Assembly: GCA_002695185.1 (NCBI GenBank)
Contig: NZOF01000039.1
Coordinates: forward strand, 1-23,265
Length of the DNA stretch: 23,265 bases
Source: Erythrobacter sp.
GTDB lineage: Bacteria; Pseudomonadota; Alphaproteobacteria; Sphingomonadales; Sphingomonadaceae
Direction: 5' to 3'
Under the pieces are notes generated by a model that worked only from the letters and a program-made list of their open reading frames with translations, did not search any database and was not told where the DNA came from. The position numbers and the translations under genes are program-made. Position 1 is the first letter of the stretch; the number at the start of each line of letters is the position of its first letter. This document shows, piece by piece, positions 1 to 7,954 of this stretch.

Positions 1-100
1 GATGCTTTCAACCGCCGAAATTGATAATAGCATGCATATTACCGCACACCCGTGGCTGTGTTGGCTTCGTTCGGGTCGGCTAAGTGATTGAAATAATGGC
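1..100. other. left flank, no gene seen
   Basis: This short flank lies outside the left copy of the tRNA repeat and is presumably chromosomal DNA next to the island. I see no coding region, RNA gene or clear repeat in it. Confidence 0.4.
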
Positions 101-141
101 GCACCCAAGTGCATTCGAACCACTGGCCTTTGCCTTCGGAG
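101..141. repeat. left attachment site (copy of tRNA-Arg 3' half)
   Basis: These 41 bp match 23092-23132 with a single mismatch (C at 112 where the tRNA copy has G). They correspond to the tRNA-Arg acceptor 3' strand, T arm, variable loop and anticodon arm up to the end of the anticodon loop. The mismatch would break a T-stem pair, so this copy is not under tRNA selection. The match stops abruptly at 142. Direct repeats of a tRNA 3' end flanking an integrase are the classic mark of tyrosine-recombinase integration; calling it an att site is an inference from that. Confidence 0.85.
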
Positions 142-164
142 CTAATACTAACCACCCACGCCAG

Positions 165-200
165 TCTACGCTAGGGTTTGTTTTTCTACGCTAACCTACG
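165..200. repeat. putative integrase arm-type repeats
   Basis: TCTACGCTA occurs at 165-173 and again at 185-193, exactly 20 bp (about two helical turns) apart. A partial CTACG follows at 196-200. They lie just inside the element, between the att core and the integrase gene, where tyrosine integrases usually bind short direct arm repeats. The binding function is inferred from position and spacing. Confidence 0.4.
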
Positions 201-284
201 GTTCTCAATGGGAAATCTGTATCAGCGAGCTTTCCCATGCTAAGCCACCCTTACCGTGAATTGGCTCCCATCTGCTTCCGTGGC

Positions 285-298
285 GCTTCCGCGGAAGC
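285..298. promoter_or_regulatory. 14-bp perfect palindrome upstream of integrase
   Basis: GCTTCCGCGGAAGC is a perfect palindrome ending 27 bp before the preferred integrase start. A related half (TGCTTCCG) precedes it by about 12 bp. It could be an operator for integrase control or a small hairpin in the leader. No protein can be assigned to it. Confidence 0.35.
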
Positions 299-325
299 AT
301 GGCAAAGCGTGGTGAAGGAAGGCCG

Positions 326-670
326 ATGACCAAGCTCAGCAAGCGCGTTGTGGATGCCGCCGAGATCCGGGACAAGGACTACTTTATCTGGGATGACGAC
401 CTGCCCGGCCTCGGTTTGCGGGTCTTCACCTCGGGCAAGCGCAGCTACCTGATCCAGTATCGCGCGCAGGGCCGCTCGCGGCGCTACACGATCGGTCTTC
501 ACGGCGTCTGGACGCCCGATCTTGCCCGGCAGGAGGCGAAGGTCCAGCTCGGCCGCGTTGCCAAAGGCGACAACCCCGCCGAGGAGCGGCAGCTCGATCA
601 TAAGGCTGTCACGGTGAAGGAGCTGTGCGAGCTATACCTAGCCGATCTCAACGCCGGGCTGATCTTGGGC
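326..670 (+). pseudogene. int: tyrosine integrase, truncated (N-terminal part only)
   Basis: This is the first 115 codons of a phage/island-type tyrosine recombinase. Residues about 3-85 look like the DUF4102 N-terminal domain (WDDDLPGLGLRV, YRAQGRSRRYTIG). The start of the core-binding domain follows (VTVKELCELYLADL). The recognisable sequence stops at LILG (670). The open frame then runs to 1027, but that part is only the antisense of an AraC gene. The catalytic domain with the R-H-R-Y residues is absent, so the product cannot recombine DNA. I chose the ATG at 326 because a GAAGGAAGG site (314-322) precedes it; an in-frame ATG at 299 is the alternative. It lies beside the left att copy and reads into the island. 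Confidence 0.85.
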
Positions 671-1181
671 AACCGAAGTGGCGACGCAGAAGCTCCTGGT
701 CGCTCGGACGCCGCGCCAGTTCTAGCCGCATGGGCGCAACCTTTCCGCCGGTTCCTCGCCAGGCGAGCTGGCGCAGGGACGCCATGGTCACATCCACGAG
801 CAGGCGCGGGACCGGACCGGTCGCCTGGAGCCAGCGATAACGAACGACGGCTTCGCCTCCACTTGCCTCGATCTCGACAAGTTCGGGGCAGGTCAGGCTT
901 TTGTATCGGGACAGCGCAGCAAGGGCACTGCGAAGGTCCGGCGCGTGCAAGGCGACGATCGCCGCCACGCCGTAACCGCGCGCGATCCCTTCGTCGCCAA
1001 AGCGAATGCCCGCGCCGGGGTCATTGAATTCTTCCTCCGCCGCGGCCCAGATCCGGAAGAAATCGCTCGTCACCCACGCGTTCGACGCCGCAACTTCAGC
1101 ACGTGCACACAGCCGTTCGACCGGCATGCCGAATTTCGACAGCACACCGATCGGCAGTGAAAAGGTGTTTGGGCCTCGCAT
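667..1181 (-). pseudogene. AraC-family regulator, truncated (no DNA-binding domain)
   Basis: The reading frame on this strand encodes about 170 residues of the ligand-binding N-terminal domain of the OruR/ArgR-like AraC group (PF12625 type). It opens with SLPIGVLSKFGMPVERLC and ends with ELLRRHFGCP. The usual continuation (VRFGA..., then the two helix-turn-helix motifs) is missing because the sequence switches to antisense integrase at about 667-670; the frame stops at 648. Without the HTH domain it should not act as a transcription factor. No good ribosome site precedes the ATG at 1181. Its N-terminal domain is unlike that of the two full-length AraC regulators further along. Confidence 0.75.
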
Positions 1182-1277
1182 TAAAAAAACTTAGGCAGGC
1201 GGACATGTCGAAACAAATCCGATCGCGCCAATCGACCATACAAATGCTGGTCGAGTGCAGTTTTGCCAATGCCCCTT

Positions 1278-3218
1278 TTAGCGAGCAGCTAATAGCGTTG
1301 CGAGCGTGTCCGGCCGCTCCATGATCCGCTCGAGCCGCGGATAGCGAAGCGGGCCCGCATAGCGGATCGGAACTTCTGATCGATGCCCATCCTGTTCGAT
1401 GGTCAGAACGAGGGGACGCCTTGCCGAATCCCCAACCGCGTTCAGAAGGATGTCGCGGTCGAAGACCGTATCATTGACGGCTGAGATCCGACCGCCGGGC
1501 CGTAGCCCGGCCTGATAGGCTGGACTGTCCCAGGAGACCGCCCGAACCGTGCCGTCGGCACGCGCCGTCAGCCCGATCGAATAGGTCAGGTCGATAACCC
1601 CGGCTTCTTCCTCGCTCGCCCGGAACGTCGCCGTGGGCACGCCGCTGAAAGTCAGTCGCCACCCGTGCCGCTCCAGTCCGCTAGTCGTGTCGAGTTCATC
1701 ATGTCCATTGATCCAGGTCCGTAGGAATCCTTTCCAATCCGACGGCGCGACCTGGTTGAGCGCATCGCAGATGTCGGCGAATGTATAGGTGCGGGTCGGC
1801 ACCTCGGGAGCAGCGCCGGCAAAGAAAACGCTTGCGAAATCGTCGATTCCTCGACGGCCGTTGCTCCGCTCGCGCAGTTCGGCATCAACCGCCAGCCACA
1901 ACATCACGCCTTCCGAATAATAGTCCCGCCTTCGCTGCCAGTCCCGCCACGGCACGGCTTGGCGAAGCATGAAGGATGGGTAATTCACATCGTCGGACAA
2001 TGGTCTCCACGCCCGGCCTGGTCGCGCGGCAGCCTCGGCTGCGTCCATCGCCAGCCGATCGCGCAGCTCGGCCAAACTGAACTGGCCTGCGCGCGTGGCC
2101 AGCACACGTCCCCAAAACTCGGTCTGCCCTTCATACATCCATAGCAGACTTCCCGAGACGGGGACGTTGGGTGTCGGTGCCCAGAGATCGTCAGGTGTCC
2201 GAGCGAAGCCGTTCCAGGCATGGACGATTTCGTGCGCGATCAGATCGCGCGAGAGTAGCTGGCCCGTCAAGTCCCGAAACAGCGATGATGCCAATGCGTA
2301 TTCACTGGACGCGCGATGCTCTGTTCCTCCTGATGAGCCATCATCGCCGAGCCGCGCGAGAATGTCGTAGCGCGCGAAGGGCGGCGACCCGAACACGGCG
2401 CGAATCTGCCCGATCAACCGTCGCAATTCGACCAGCCGTTCGTCGGGGATGTTGAGATCGCCGGGGCGGAGCGCGACCATGTCCAGCGACACTTCGCCAG
2501 AACCCGAAGCCGTAAGCGGCACCTGTGCCGCATAGCGCCCGGCAAGCACCGGTGCATCGAGAAGCGTTTCCAGCGTGGTGGCTGCAAACCGCATGACCGT
2601 CCCCTCTCTGCTCTCCAACTCCAGCGCGGTGAAGGGGCGCATATGCTCCGGCAAAGTCAGCGTTGCCGCGACGGGGAGGTTCCGGGCGTACCAGCCGGCG
2701 GGGTAGAGAATAAGGCGCTGCCACGGCACCGATACGATATCCGGCGTCAGCAGATCGCCGCCCGCCACCATTTGAAAGCGCACGTCGAGAACATGCGTGC
2801 CGGGTGGCACGTCCAGATGGAAGGCATGCGGTTCATAAGGGTCGCGCTGCCAGGGAATTCGCCGGCCCCCTGCTTCGATGAAGAGGCCCGCGAGATCGGT
2901 GACCGTAAGGCTCGGCCCGTGACTCGCGGGTTCCCATCTGGGATAAAGGAGGGTGATCGGGCCGCCCCGGACGACTGGAATTTGCTGTCGCACTGAGAAA
3001 ATGCCGCGCCGGACATCGGTTGCATCGACGTGCAGCGCCACCGTACCCTCAAATGTTCTGTCAACGGGGTGGGGCACAGCGGGGGAAGGTTCGCTATAAA
3101 CGGGGCCGCCAACAGATTGCGCTTCGGCGGAAGCGCCGGAAAGAGCCAACAACGCGACCGCGAAAATGGGGCTGAGCAGGCCGCTGCCTGACGCCGACAT
3201 CATATGTCTTGTCCGCAT
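1278..3218 (-). CDS. M61 family metallopeptidase with PDZ domain
   Basis: The 646-residue product has an N-terminal export signal (hydrophobic stretch about 14-28, likely cleavage near AEAQ, residue 34), so it probably acts in the periplasm. The zinc site HEIVH is at 329-333, with the third ligand candidate E363 in LLWMYEGQTEFW. An EHRASS block at about 300-305 resembles the conserved EH motif of M61 (glycyl aminopeptidase) enzymes. A PDZ-like domain occupies about 545-630 (AVSWDSPAYQAGLRPGGRISAVND). Length and order fit the M61 family, whose members cleave N-terminal residues of peptides; the substrate here is unknown. A GGGAG site lies 9-10 bases before the ATG. It follows the LysR gene by 69 bp on the same strand and may share its transcript. 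Confidence 0.9.
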   Translation of the reverse strand: MRTRHMMSASGSGLLSPIFAVALLALSGASAEAQSVGGPVYSEPSPAVPHPVDRTFEGTVALHVDATDVRRGIFSVRQQIPVVRGGPITLLYPRWEPASHGPSLTVTDLAGLFIEAGGRRIPWQRDPYEPHAFHLDVPPGTHVLDVRFQMVAGGDLLTPDIVSVPWQRLILYPAGWYARNLPVAATLTLPEHMRPFTALELESREGTVMRFAATTLETLLDAPVLAGRYAAQVPLTASGSGEVSLDMVALRPGDLNIPDERLVELRRLIGQIRAVFGSPPFARYDILARLGDDGSSGGTEHRASSEYALASSLFRDLTGQLLSRDLIAHEIVHAWNGFARTPDDLWAPTPNVPVSGSLLWMYEGQTEFWGRVLATRAGQFSLAELRDRLAMDAAEAAARPGRAWRPLSDDVNYPSFMLRQAVPWRDWQRRRDYYSEGVMLWLAVDAELRERSNGRRGIDDFASVFFAGAAPEVPTRTYTFADICDALNQVAPSDWKGFLRTWINGHDELDTTSGLERHGWRLTFSGVPTATFRASEEEAGVIDLTYSIGLTARADGTVRAVSWDSPAYQAGLRPGGRISAVNDTVFDRDILLNAVGDSARRPLVLTIEQDGHRSEVPIRYAGPLRYPRLERIMERPDTLATLLAAR

Positions 3219-3287
3219 TCTAAAAAACTCCCGCCAGGCCTTCTGGCCTCGCTTGACGGTGAAATGGCGTTGTTCGCCATCGTGACG

Positions 3288-4187
3288 TCATTGGTTTCCG
3301 TCCCATTGCTTCAGCTGATTGATAAACGCTCGTAGAGGCGACGGCACGTGCCGGCTACGCGGGAAGTAAAGCGCCAGACCCGGTATCAGCGGACACCAAT
3401 CATCAAGAACTGTCACAAGCGCACCCGACTTCAGAAGCGGTTTGGCAAAGTGCTCGGGCACATAGGCGATGCCGCGACCGGTCGCTGCTGCCTGCACAAG
3501 AAGATCATTGTCGTCGAGCGTCAGGTTGCCAGGCACGTCAATCGCGATCTCGGCGTCGCGTTTGGCAAACTCCCAACGATAGCGCTTCCCGCTGGGAAGA
3601 CGTTGACGGATACAGCGATGCGCATACAGATCGTGAGGTGTTTGGGGTGTCGGGCTGCCCTGAAGATACGAGGGAGCGACCACGGCGATAAAACGCACGT
3701 CGCCCCCGAACTTCACCGCAACCATATCTCGCGGCACGGTCTCCAGCAATCGCACGCCGGCGTCGAAACCCTGCTCCACAATATCGACGAGCCGCCCCTC
3801 TGATACCAGATCAAGCTCCACGTCGGGATAGAGATCGAGAAATCGGGGAACGATATCTTCAAGCAGGATTCTGGCACCGCTCTTGTTCGCATTGATTCGC
3901 AGCGTACCGCTGGGGGTACCGCGCTCCTCCGAAAGGGTGTCGAGTGCCTGATCGAGATCCTGCAGAACCGGCTGAAGACGTGCCAGCAGGTTTGCGCCGG
4001 CTTGGGTGAGCGACACGCTGCGTGTTGTCCGGTTGAACAGCCGGACGCCCAGCTTTCCCTCGAGACCGATGATCGCGTGGCTAAGCGCAGAGCGCGAGAC
4101 ACCCATTGCGTCGGCCGCCACGCGGAAACTGAGGTGGTTTGCCACCGCTGAGAAAGCAGCCAAATCGTTCAAGCTCGGACGCATCAT
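3288..4187 (-). CDS. LysR-family transcriptional regulator
   Basis: The 299-residue protein has the LysR N-terminal winged helix-turn-helix at about 5-64 (AVANHLSFRVAADAMGVSRSALSHAI, then GVRLFNRTTRSVSLT). A periplasmic-binding-like effector domain follows at about 92-295. It belongs to the CrgA-like LysR group that often controls a divergent oxidoreductase gene. Its start is 94 bp from the start of the divergent SDR at 4282, so the SDR/lipocalin/flavin-reductase run is the obvious target. The effector cannot be predicted. Confidence 0.92.
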   Translation of the reverse strand: MMRPSLNDLAAFSAVANHLSFRVAADAMGVSRSALSHAIIGLEGKLGVRLFNRTTRSVSLTQAGANLLARLQPVLQDLDQALDTLSEERGTPSGTLRINANKSGARILLEDIVPRFLDLYPDVELDLVSEGRLVDIVEQGFDAGVRLLETVPRDMVAVKFGGDVRFIAVVAPSYLQGSPTPQTPHDLYAHRCIRQRLPSGKRYRWEFAKRDAEIAIDVPGNLTLDDNDLLVQAAATGRGIAYVPEHFAKPLLKSGALVTVLDDWCPLIPGLALYFPRSRHVPSPLRAFINQLKQWDGNQ

Positions 4188-4210
4188 TCGTGATTTATCT
4201 TCACCATGTT

Positions 4211-4226
4211 ATCTCATTTTGGAGAT
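4211..4226. promoter_or_regulatory. candidate LysR operator, ATCTC-N6-GAGAT
   Basis: A perfect 5-bp inverted repeat with 6-bp spacing sits in the 94-bp gap between the divergent LysR and SDR genes. The surrounding AT-rich stretch (4190-4260) is where both promoters must lie. LysR proteins typically bind interrupted dyads of about this length, so the assignment is positional inference. Confidence 0.4.
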
Positions 4227-4281
4227 CTTATATCACCAATATCTTCCTCTACATCCGAAAACGAACAGCTGGAGGATAAAC

Positions 4282-5115
4282 ATGCCAAAGACATGGCTCA
4301 TCACCGGCGGCACCTCGGGACTCGGCCTTGAGATGGCGCAACAGTTGCTTGCCGAAGGTCATACGGTTGTCGCTACTGCGCGCCGACCCGAGGCGCTGGC
4401 GCAGCTCAAGCAGCATTACCCTGCCTGCCTGCATGTCATCGAACTCGATCTTATGGAACCAGACGCCATTTCCTCGGCAGTCAAAAGTGCTTTTGAGCGG
4501 CATCAGCGGATCGACGTGATCGTCAGCAATGCAGGCTACGGCCTGTTCGGGGCCGCAGAGGAGCTCACAAACACCCAAATTGATCGGCAGATCGCCACCA
4601 ACCTTACCGGTTCAATCCATCTGATCCGTAATGCGCTGCCCTATTTGCGAAACCAAGGTGGCGGAAGGATCGTCCAGGTCTCCTCCGAAGGTGGGCAGAT
4701 CGCCTATCCAGGCTTCAGCCTTTATCACGCGACCAAATGGGGCATTGAGGGCTTCGTGGAATCCGTCGCCCAGGAAGTCGCCCCTTTCGGCATCGACTTT
4801 ATCATCGCCGAACCGGGGCCGACGGGTACGAATTTCGGAAACAATCTCGACCTGGCAGAAGCCTCGGTCGCTTACGAGGACACCCCAGCCGGAGCCGTTC
4901 GCAGCGCGATCTGCGACGGAAGTTTCGAGATCAAGGGTGACGCTGCGCGGACCGTCGGCGCGATAATCGCGGCCGCCCAGAGCGACACGCCGCCCCCACG
5001 GCTAGCGCTTGGTAGCACGGCTTATTCCTCTATTTCACAGGCGCTTTCGGCACGCCTGGCCGACCTTGAGGCGCAGAAGGAAATCGCGGAGTTCGCGGAT
5101 CGGCAGGATATGTGA
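4282..5115 (+). CDS. SDR family oxidoreductase
   Basis: A classical short-chain dehydrogenase of 277 residues using NAD(P)H. It has the glycine-rich loop TGGTSGLG (8-15), NAG (83-85) and the catalytic S135, Y148 and K152 (YHATK). R34/R35 after the second strand (TARRPE) suggest NADP preference. Proteins of this type reduce carbonyls or oxidise alcohols; the substrate is unknown. I chose the ATG at 4282 because a GGAGG site lies 6 bases upstream and the glycine motif then falls at the usual position; the longer open frame starting at 4006 crosses the LysR gene antisense. It is the first gene of a plus-strand run and divergent from the LysR gene. Confidence 0.92.
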   Translation: MPKTWLITGGTSGLGLEMAQQLLAEGHTVVATARRPEALAQLKQHYPACLHVIELDLMEPDAISSAVKSAFERHQRIDVIVSNAGYGLFGAAEELTNTQIDRQIATNLTGSIHLIRNALPYLRNQGGGRIVQVSSEGGQIAYPGFSLYHATKWGIEGFVESVAQEVAPFGIDFIIAEPGPTGTNFGNNLDLAEASVAYEDTPAGAVRSAICDGSFEIKGDAARTVGAIIAAAQSDTPPPRLALGSTAYSSISQALSARLADLEAQKEIAEFADRQDM

Positions 5116-5165
5116 TCCGCATCAGCCACATGACCATGAACCCCATCAACAGGAAAGGACACAGC

Positions 5166-5660
5166 ATGTCCATTCGATCAGTTATGTTGGCTCTTGCCTT
5201 CGCGATCCCGTCTCACGCCTTCGCTCAGACCTCCGCAGTAAACCAGGTCGTAGGCACATGGCGGATGATATCGGCGACGATTGACCCCGGCGGCGAGAAC
5301 ACCCCCGCATACGGTGACGAACCCAACGGGCTTCTCGTCTTCACTCCCGACATGCACTTCGTGGAAGTTCTCACTGACGCAAACGTCCCCCGGTTTGCGT
5401 CCGATGCGCGCGGTGAGGGGACGGACGCCGAAAATCGGAAGGCCATGTCACGCAGCATCGGGTTCTTCGGCACCTACAGCGTCAACGAAAAAGGAGAATT
5501 CAGCGGTAACCGCGTCGAGGGAGCGACATTCCCAAATTGGGTGGGCAGCGTGCGGACCCGTGACGATCTGACGCTAACCGTCGATGGCGACCGCATGTCC
5601 GAGAGGTTCCGGCGGCCCGAGGGCACCGAGATCCGGATCGAATGGCGACGCGTCAAATAA
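5166..5660 (+). CDS. secreted lipocalin-like domain protein
   Basis: A 164-residue protein with a clear signal peptide (SIRSVMLALAFAIPSHAFA, cleavage after about residue 21). A single lipocalin-like domain follows (VVGTWRMISATID near its start, GLLVFTPDMHFVEVL, FFGTYSVNE, DGDRMSERFRRPEG). This resembles the Lipocalin_5 (PF13924) type of small beta-barrel found in many proteobacteria, whose ligand is generally unknown. The ATG at 5166 is preferred because an AGGAAAGGA site precedes it and the signal peptide begins there; a GTG at 5112 overlapping the upstream stop is a less likely start. It lies 50 bp after the SDR. Confidence 0.85.
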   Translation: MSIRSVMLALAFAIPSHAFAQTSAVNQVVGTWRMISATIDPGGENTPAYGDEPNGLLVFTPDMHFVEVLTDANVPRFASDARGEGTDAENRKAMSRSIGFFGTYSVNEKGEFSGNRVEGATFPNWVGSVRTRDDLTLTVDGDRMSERFRRPEGTEIRIEWRRVK

Positions 5661-5719
5661 GGCGAGAGACCGCGCGACCGCGGACGGCACGCATCCTATT
5701 CTTCAACGAGTTAAACAAC

Positions 5720-6445
5720 ATGCAGAACATCCAGAAACCTTCGGCAAAGGTCATCGTGATCACGGGCGCTGGACGCGGCATCGGCGCTGCGCTCGCCGTC
5801 GCGGCCGCGTCCAAGGGGCACTATGTCGCTGTGAATTATCGCTCGCAGAGCGCCGAAGCCGATCAGTTGGTGTCTCGCTTGAACGGCGGCATCGGTATTC
5901 GGGCGGATGTCAGCCTCGCCGAGGATGCTCAGCGACTTATCAACGAAACGCTCGCGCACTTCGGCCGTATCGACTGCGTGATCAACAACGCGGGCATTGG
6001 CGAAGTTTGCCCAATCGACCGGCTCGATCTCGCGCATTTCCAAAAGACGCTTCGTGCAAATTTGACGAGCGCGTTTCTTGTCTCGCAAGCGGCATGGCCT
6101 CACATGAAGCGGGACGGTGGCCGGCTTATATTCATGTCCTCGGCAGCCGCCCGCACTGGCGGGGGACTTTCAGCCGCCTATGCCGCTTCGAAAGGCGGTG
6201 TTGAGAGCCTGATGCATGCCTATGCCACTGCACTCCGCCCGCACCGGATCACCGCGAACGCCATAGCTCCCGCGTTGATCGAAAGCAGAATGGCCAACGC
6301 GATTGATTCAGGCCCCACTGAAAACCTTCCCTTGGGGCGTATGGGCCGCCCCGAAGAACTTTGGCCGGCGACACGGATGATCATCGAGACCGAATATCTG
6401 ACGGGGCAAACAATTCATGTCGATGCCGGCAGATACATGACCTGA
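5720..6445 (+). CDS. SDR family oxidoreductase (FabG-like)
   Basis: A 241-residue classical SDR close to the 3-oxoacyl-ACP reductase type. It has TGAGRGIG at 15-22, NNAG at 89-92, catalytic S141, Y154 and K158 (YAASK) and the typical C-terminal LTGQTIHVDAGRYMT. VNYRSQ after the second strand resembles NADP-preferring FabG proteins. A role in fatty-acid synthesis is unlikely in this setting; a substrate-specific carbonyl reductase is more plausible. The ATG at 5720 places the glycine loop correctly but lacks a clear ribosome site; an in-frame ATG at 5642 would overlap the lipocalin gene and is the alternative. Third gene of the plus-strand run. Confidence 0.9.
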   Translation: MQNIQKPSAKVIVITGAGRGIGAALAVAAASKGHYVAVNYRSQSAEADQLVSRLNGGIGIRADVSLAEDAQRLINETLAHFGRIDCVINNAGIGEVCPIDRLDLAHFQKTLRANLTSAFLVSQAAWPHMKRDGGRLIFMSSAAARTGGGLSAAYAASKGGVESLMHAYATALRPHRITANAIAPALIESRMANAIDSGPTENLPLGRMGRPEELWPATRMIIETEYLTGQTIHVDAGRYMT

Positions 6446-6512
6446 GTGCGTGGCCGACGGCCGGATAGCGGTCCAAGGAAGATCGATCACATCCATTCCG
6501 GGAAGAACTGTT

Positions 6513-7130
6513 ATGCGTGCGCGTCACTTCTATGAGCCAAGCAAGGGGCATGGGCTTAAACATGATACCCTGAATTCGATCGTCGTTCCCCGCCCGATAG
6601 GCTGGATCAGCACCCTTAGCGAGGAGGGGAAAGCGAACCTGGGTCCGTACAGCTTCTTCAATCTGTTCAACTATGATCCGCCGATCATAGCATTCAACTC
6701 GCAAGGCCTCAAAGATAGCTTGGCCAACGCCCGATCAACCCGCGAATTTGTCTGGAATCTTGCCACCCGCGAGCTCGCCGAAGCGATGAACGCCAGTTCC
6801 GCTAATGTGGCTGCCGAGATCGATGAGTTCGTGCTGGCCGGCCTCGAGAAGGCGCCTTCGAACATGGTTGCGCCTCCCCGCGTAGCCGCCAGCCCCGTTC
6901 AATTGGAATGCTTGGTCACGCAAATCATCCGGCTCAAAGGCAAAGCCGACGAAGCGCTCGAACAAGGGCTTGTGTTGGGGGAAGCCGTGGGCATTCACAT
7001 TGACCAAGGATTGATCGAAGGCGGGATTTACAGGACCAGCAGCGCGCGACCGATCATGCGGGGCGGCGGCCTCGCAGACTATTTTGAGGTCACCGAGGAG
7101 CAACTCTTCCATATGTTCCGGCCCGCCTGA
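6513..7130 (+). CDS. flavin reductase-like domain protein
   Basis: A 205-residue protein of the flavin reductase-like (DIM6/NTAB, PF01613) family. Diagnostic stretches are IVVPRPIGWISTLSEEG, NLGPYSFFNLFNYDPP and REFVWNLATREL, which form the FMN-binding split-barrel. Members supply reduced flavin to a monooxygenase or act as flavin-dependent oxidoreductases themselves; no monooxygenase component is visible in this window, so a free-standing role is possible. The ATG at 6513 has a GGAAGAA site 5 bases upstream; a GTG at 6450 is an alternative. It closes the plus-strand run and converges with the frameshifted SDR. Confidence 0.88.
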   Translation: MRARHFYEPSKGHGLKHDTLNSIVVPRPIGWISTLSEEGKANLGPYSFFNLFNYDPPIIAFNSQGLKDSLANARSTREFVWNLATRELAEAMNASSANVAAEIDEFVLAGLEKAPSNMVAPPRVAASPVQLECLVTQIIRLKGKADEALEQGLVLGEAVGIHIDQGLIEGGIYRTSSARPIMRGGGLADYFEVTEEQLFHMFRPA

Positions 7131-7166
7131 GCATACTGGTTTGCCGCTGCTAATGGCTCGGACACC

Positions 7167-7954
7167 CTATCTTTCGTGGTACCGCTGGCCAGCAGACTTG
7201 TAGAGCTGCCGCGCCATGAAGGTTTGGGGGAGAATGCGTCCCAGCAAGGCCGCGACCTTGTTCGCATTGCCCGCCACGACCGAGGCTTTGCCGGCGAACA
7301 GGGCATCCAGTCCGATCCGCGCGACGGTCGATGGGGAAGCGCCGTACTTTTGGTTGCCGCATTTGGCTGGAACCCTGAAGCGTCATCGAAGCCGGTTTCC
7401 ATGTAACCGGGCGACAGAACCGTCACCCCAACCTCTGGGGCAAGTTCGACATGTAGCGCCTCGCCTAGCGACAGGACATAGGCTTTTGAAGCGCCATACG
7501 CCGCCATCAATGGCGCAGGCATATATGCAGCGAGGCTCGCGACAAGCAGGATGTGCCCGCCCTCGTGCGACTTCATCCGTTGCGCGTAGGCATGGGTAAG
7601 TCCGGTCAGGGCAAGAACGTTCAGATGCAGCATAGCTTCAAGCCGTTCCGAACTGTGCTCTTGGAAACGTTCGTTAAGGCCGAAGCCAGCATTATTGACG
7701 AGAATCGATGGCCGAACCTCTTGGGCGTCCAACGCGGCAATCAGTTCTGTTGCGCCCTCCGGTCGGGAAAGGTCAGCAGGTTGGACGATGATGGCGACGC
7801 CATGTGTGTCGCGGATACGGCAGGCGACGTCTTTCAGCGCAGGACGACTTCGAGCCGTGAGGACGAGTGGATAGCCTCGTCGCGCCAGGTTGTTCGCCAA
7901 AGCCACGCCCAGCCCCCCGGACGCTCCAGTCACGAGTGCGCTACCTGATTGCAT
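7167..7954 (-). pseudogene. SDR family oxidoreductase with a C-tract frameshift
   Basis: The first 207 codons encode an intact classical SDR: TGASGGLG at 9-16, NNAG at 87-90, S140, Y153 and K157 (YGASK). In the coding strand the frame breaks at a run of four C (7333-7336). Adding one base restores a normal SDR C-terminus (STVARIGLDALFAGKASVVA through KSAGQRYHER) ending at 7167, total about 262 residues. As written, the frame instead reads through to 7079, antisense to the flavin reductase 3' end, giving a foreign tail of about 85 residues. The catalytic core is complete, so this may be a sequencing error, a recent mutation, or phase variation. The ATG at 7954 has a GGGAAG site; an ATG at 7972 is possible. 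Its start overlaps the methyltransferase stop. Confidence 0.8.

Noticed and set aside
671..1027. Continuation of the integrase frame past 670 as part of the protein
   Set aside because: It is the antisense of a recognisable AraC N-terminal domain and has no integrase features.
4006..4281. Upstream extension of the first SDR
   Set aside because: It lies antisense to the LysR HTH; the start at 4282 has an ideal ribosome site.
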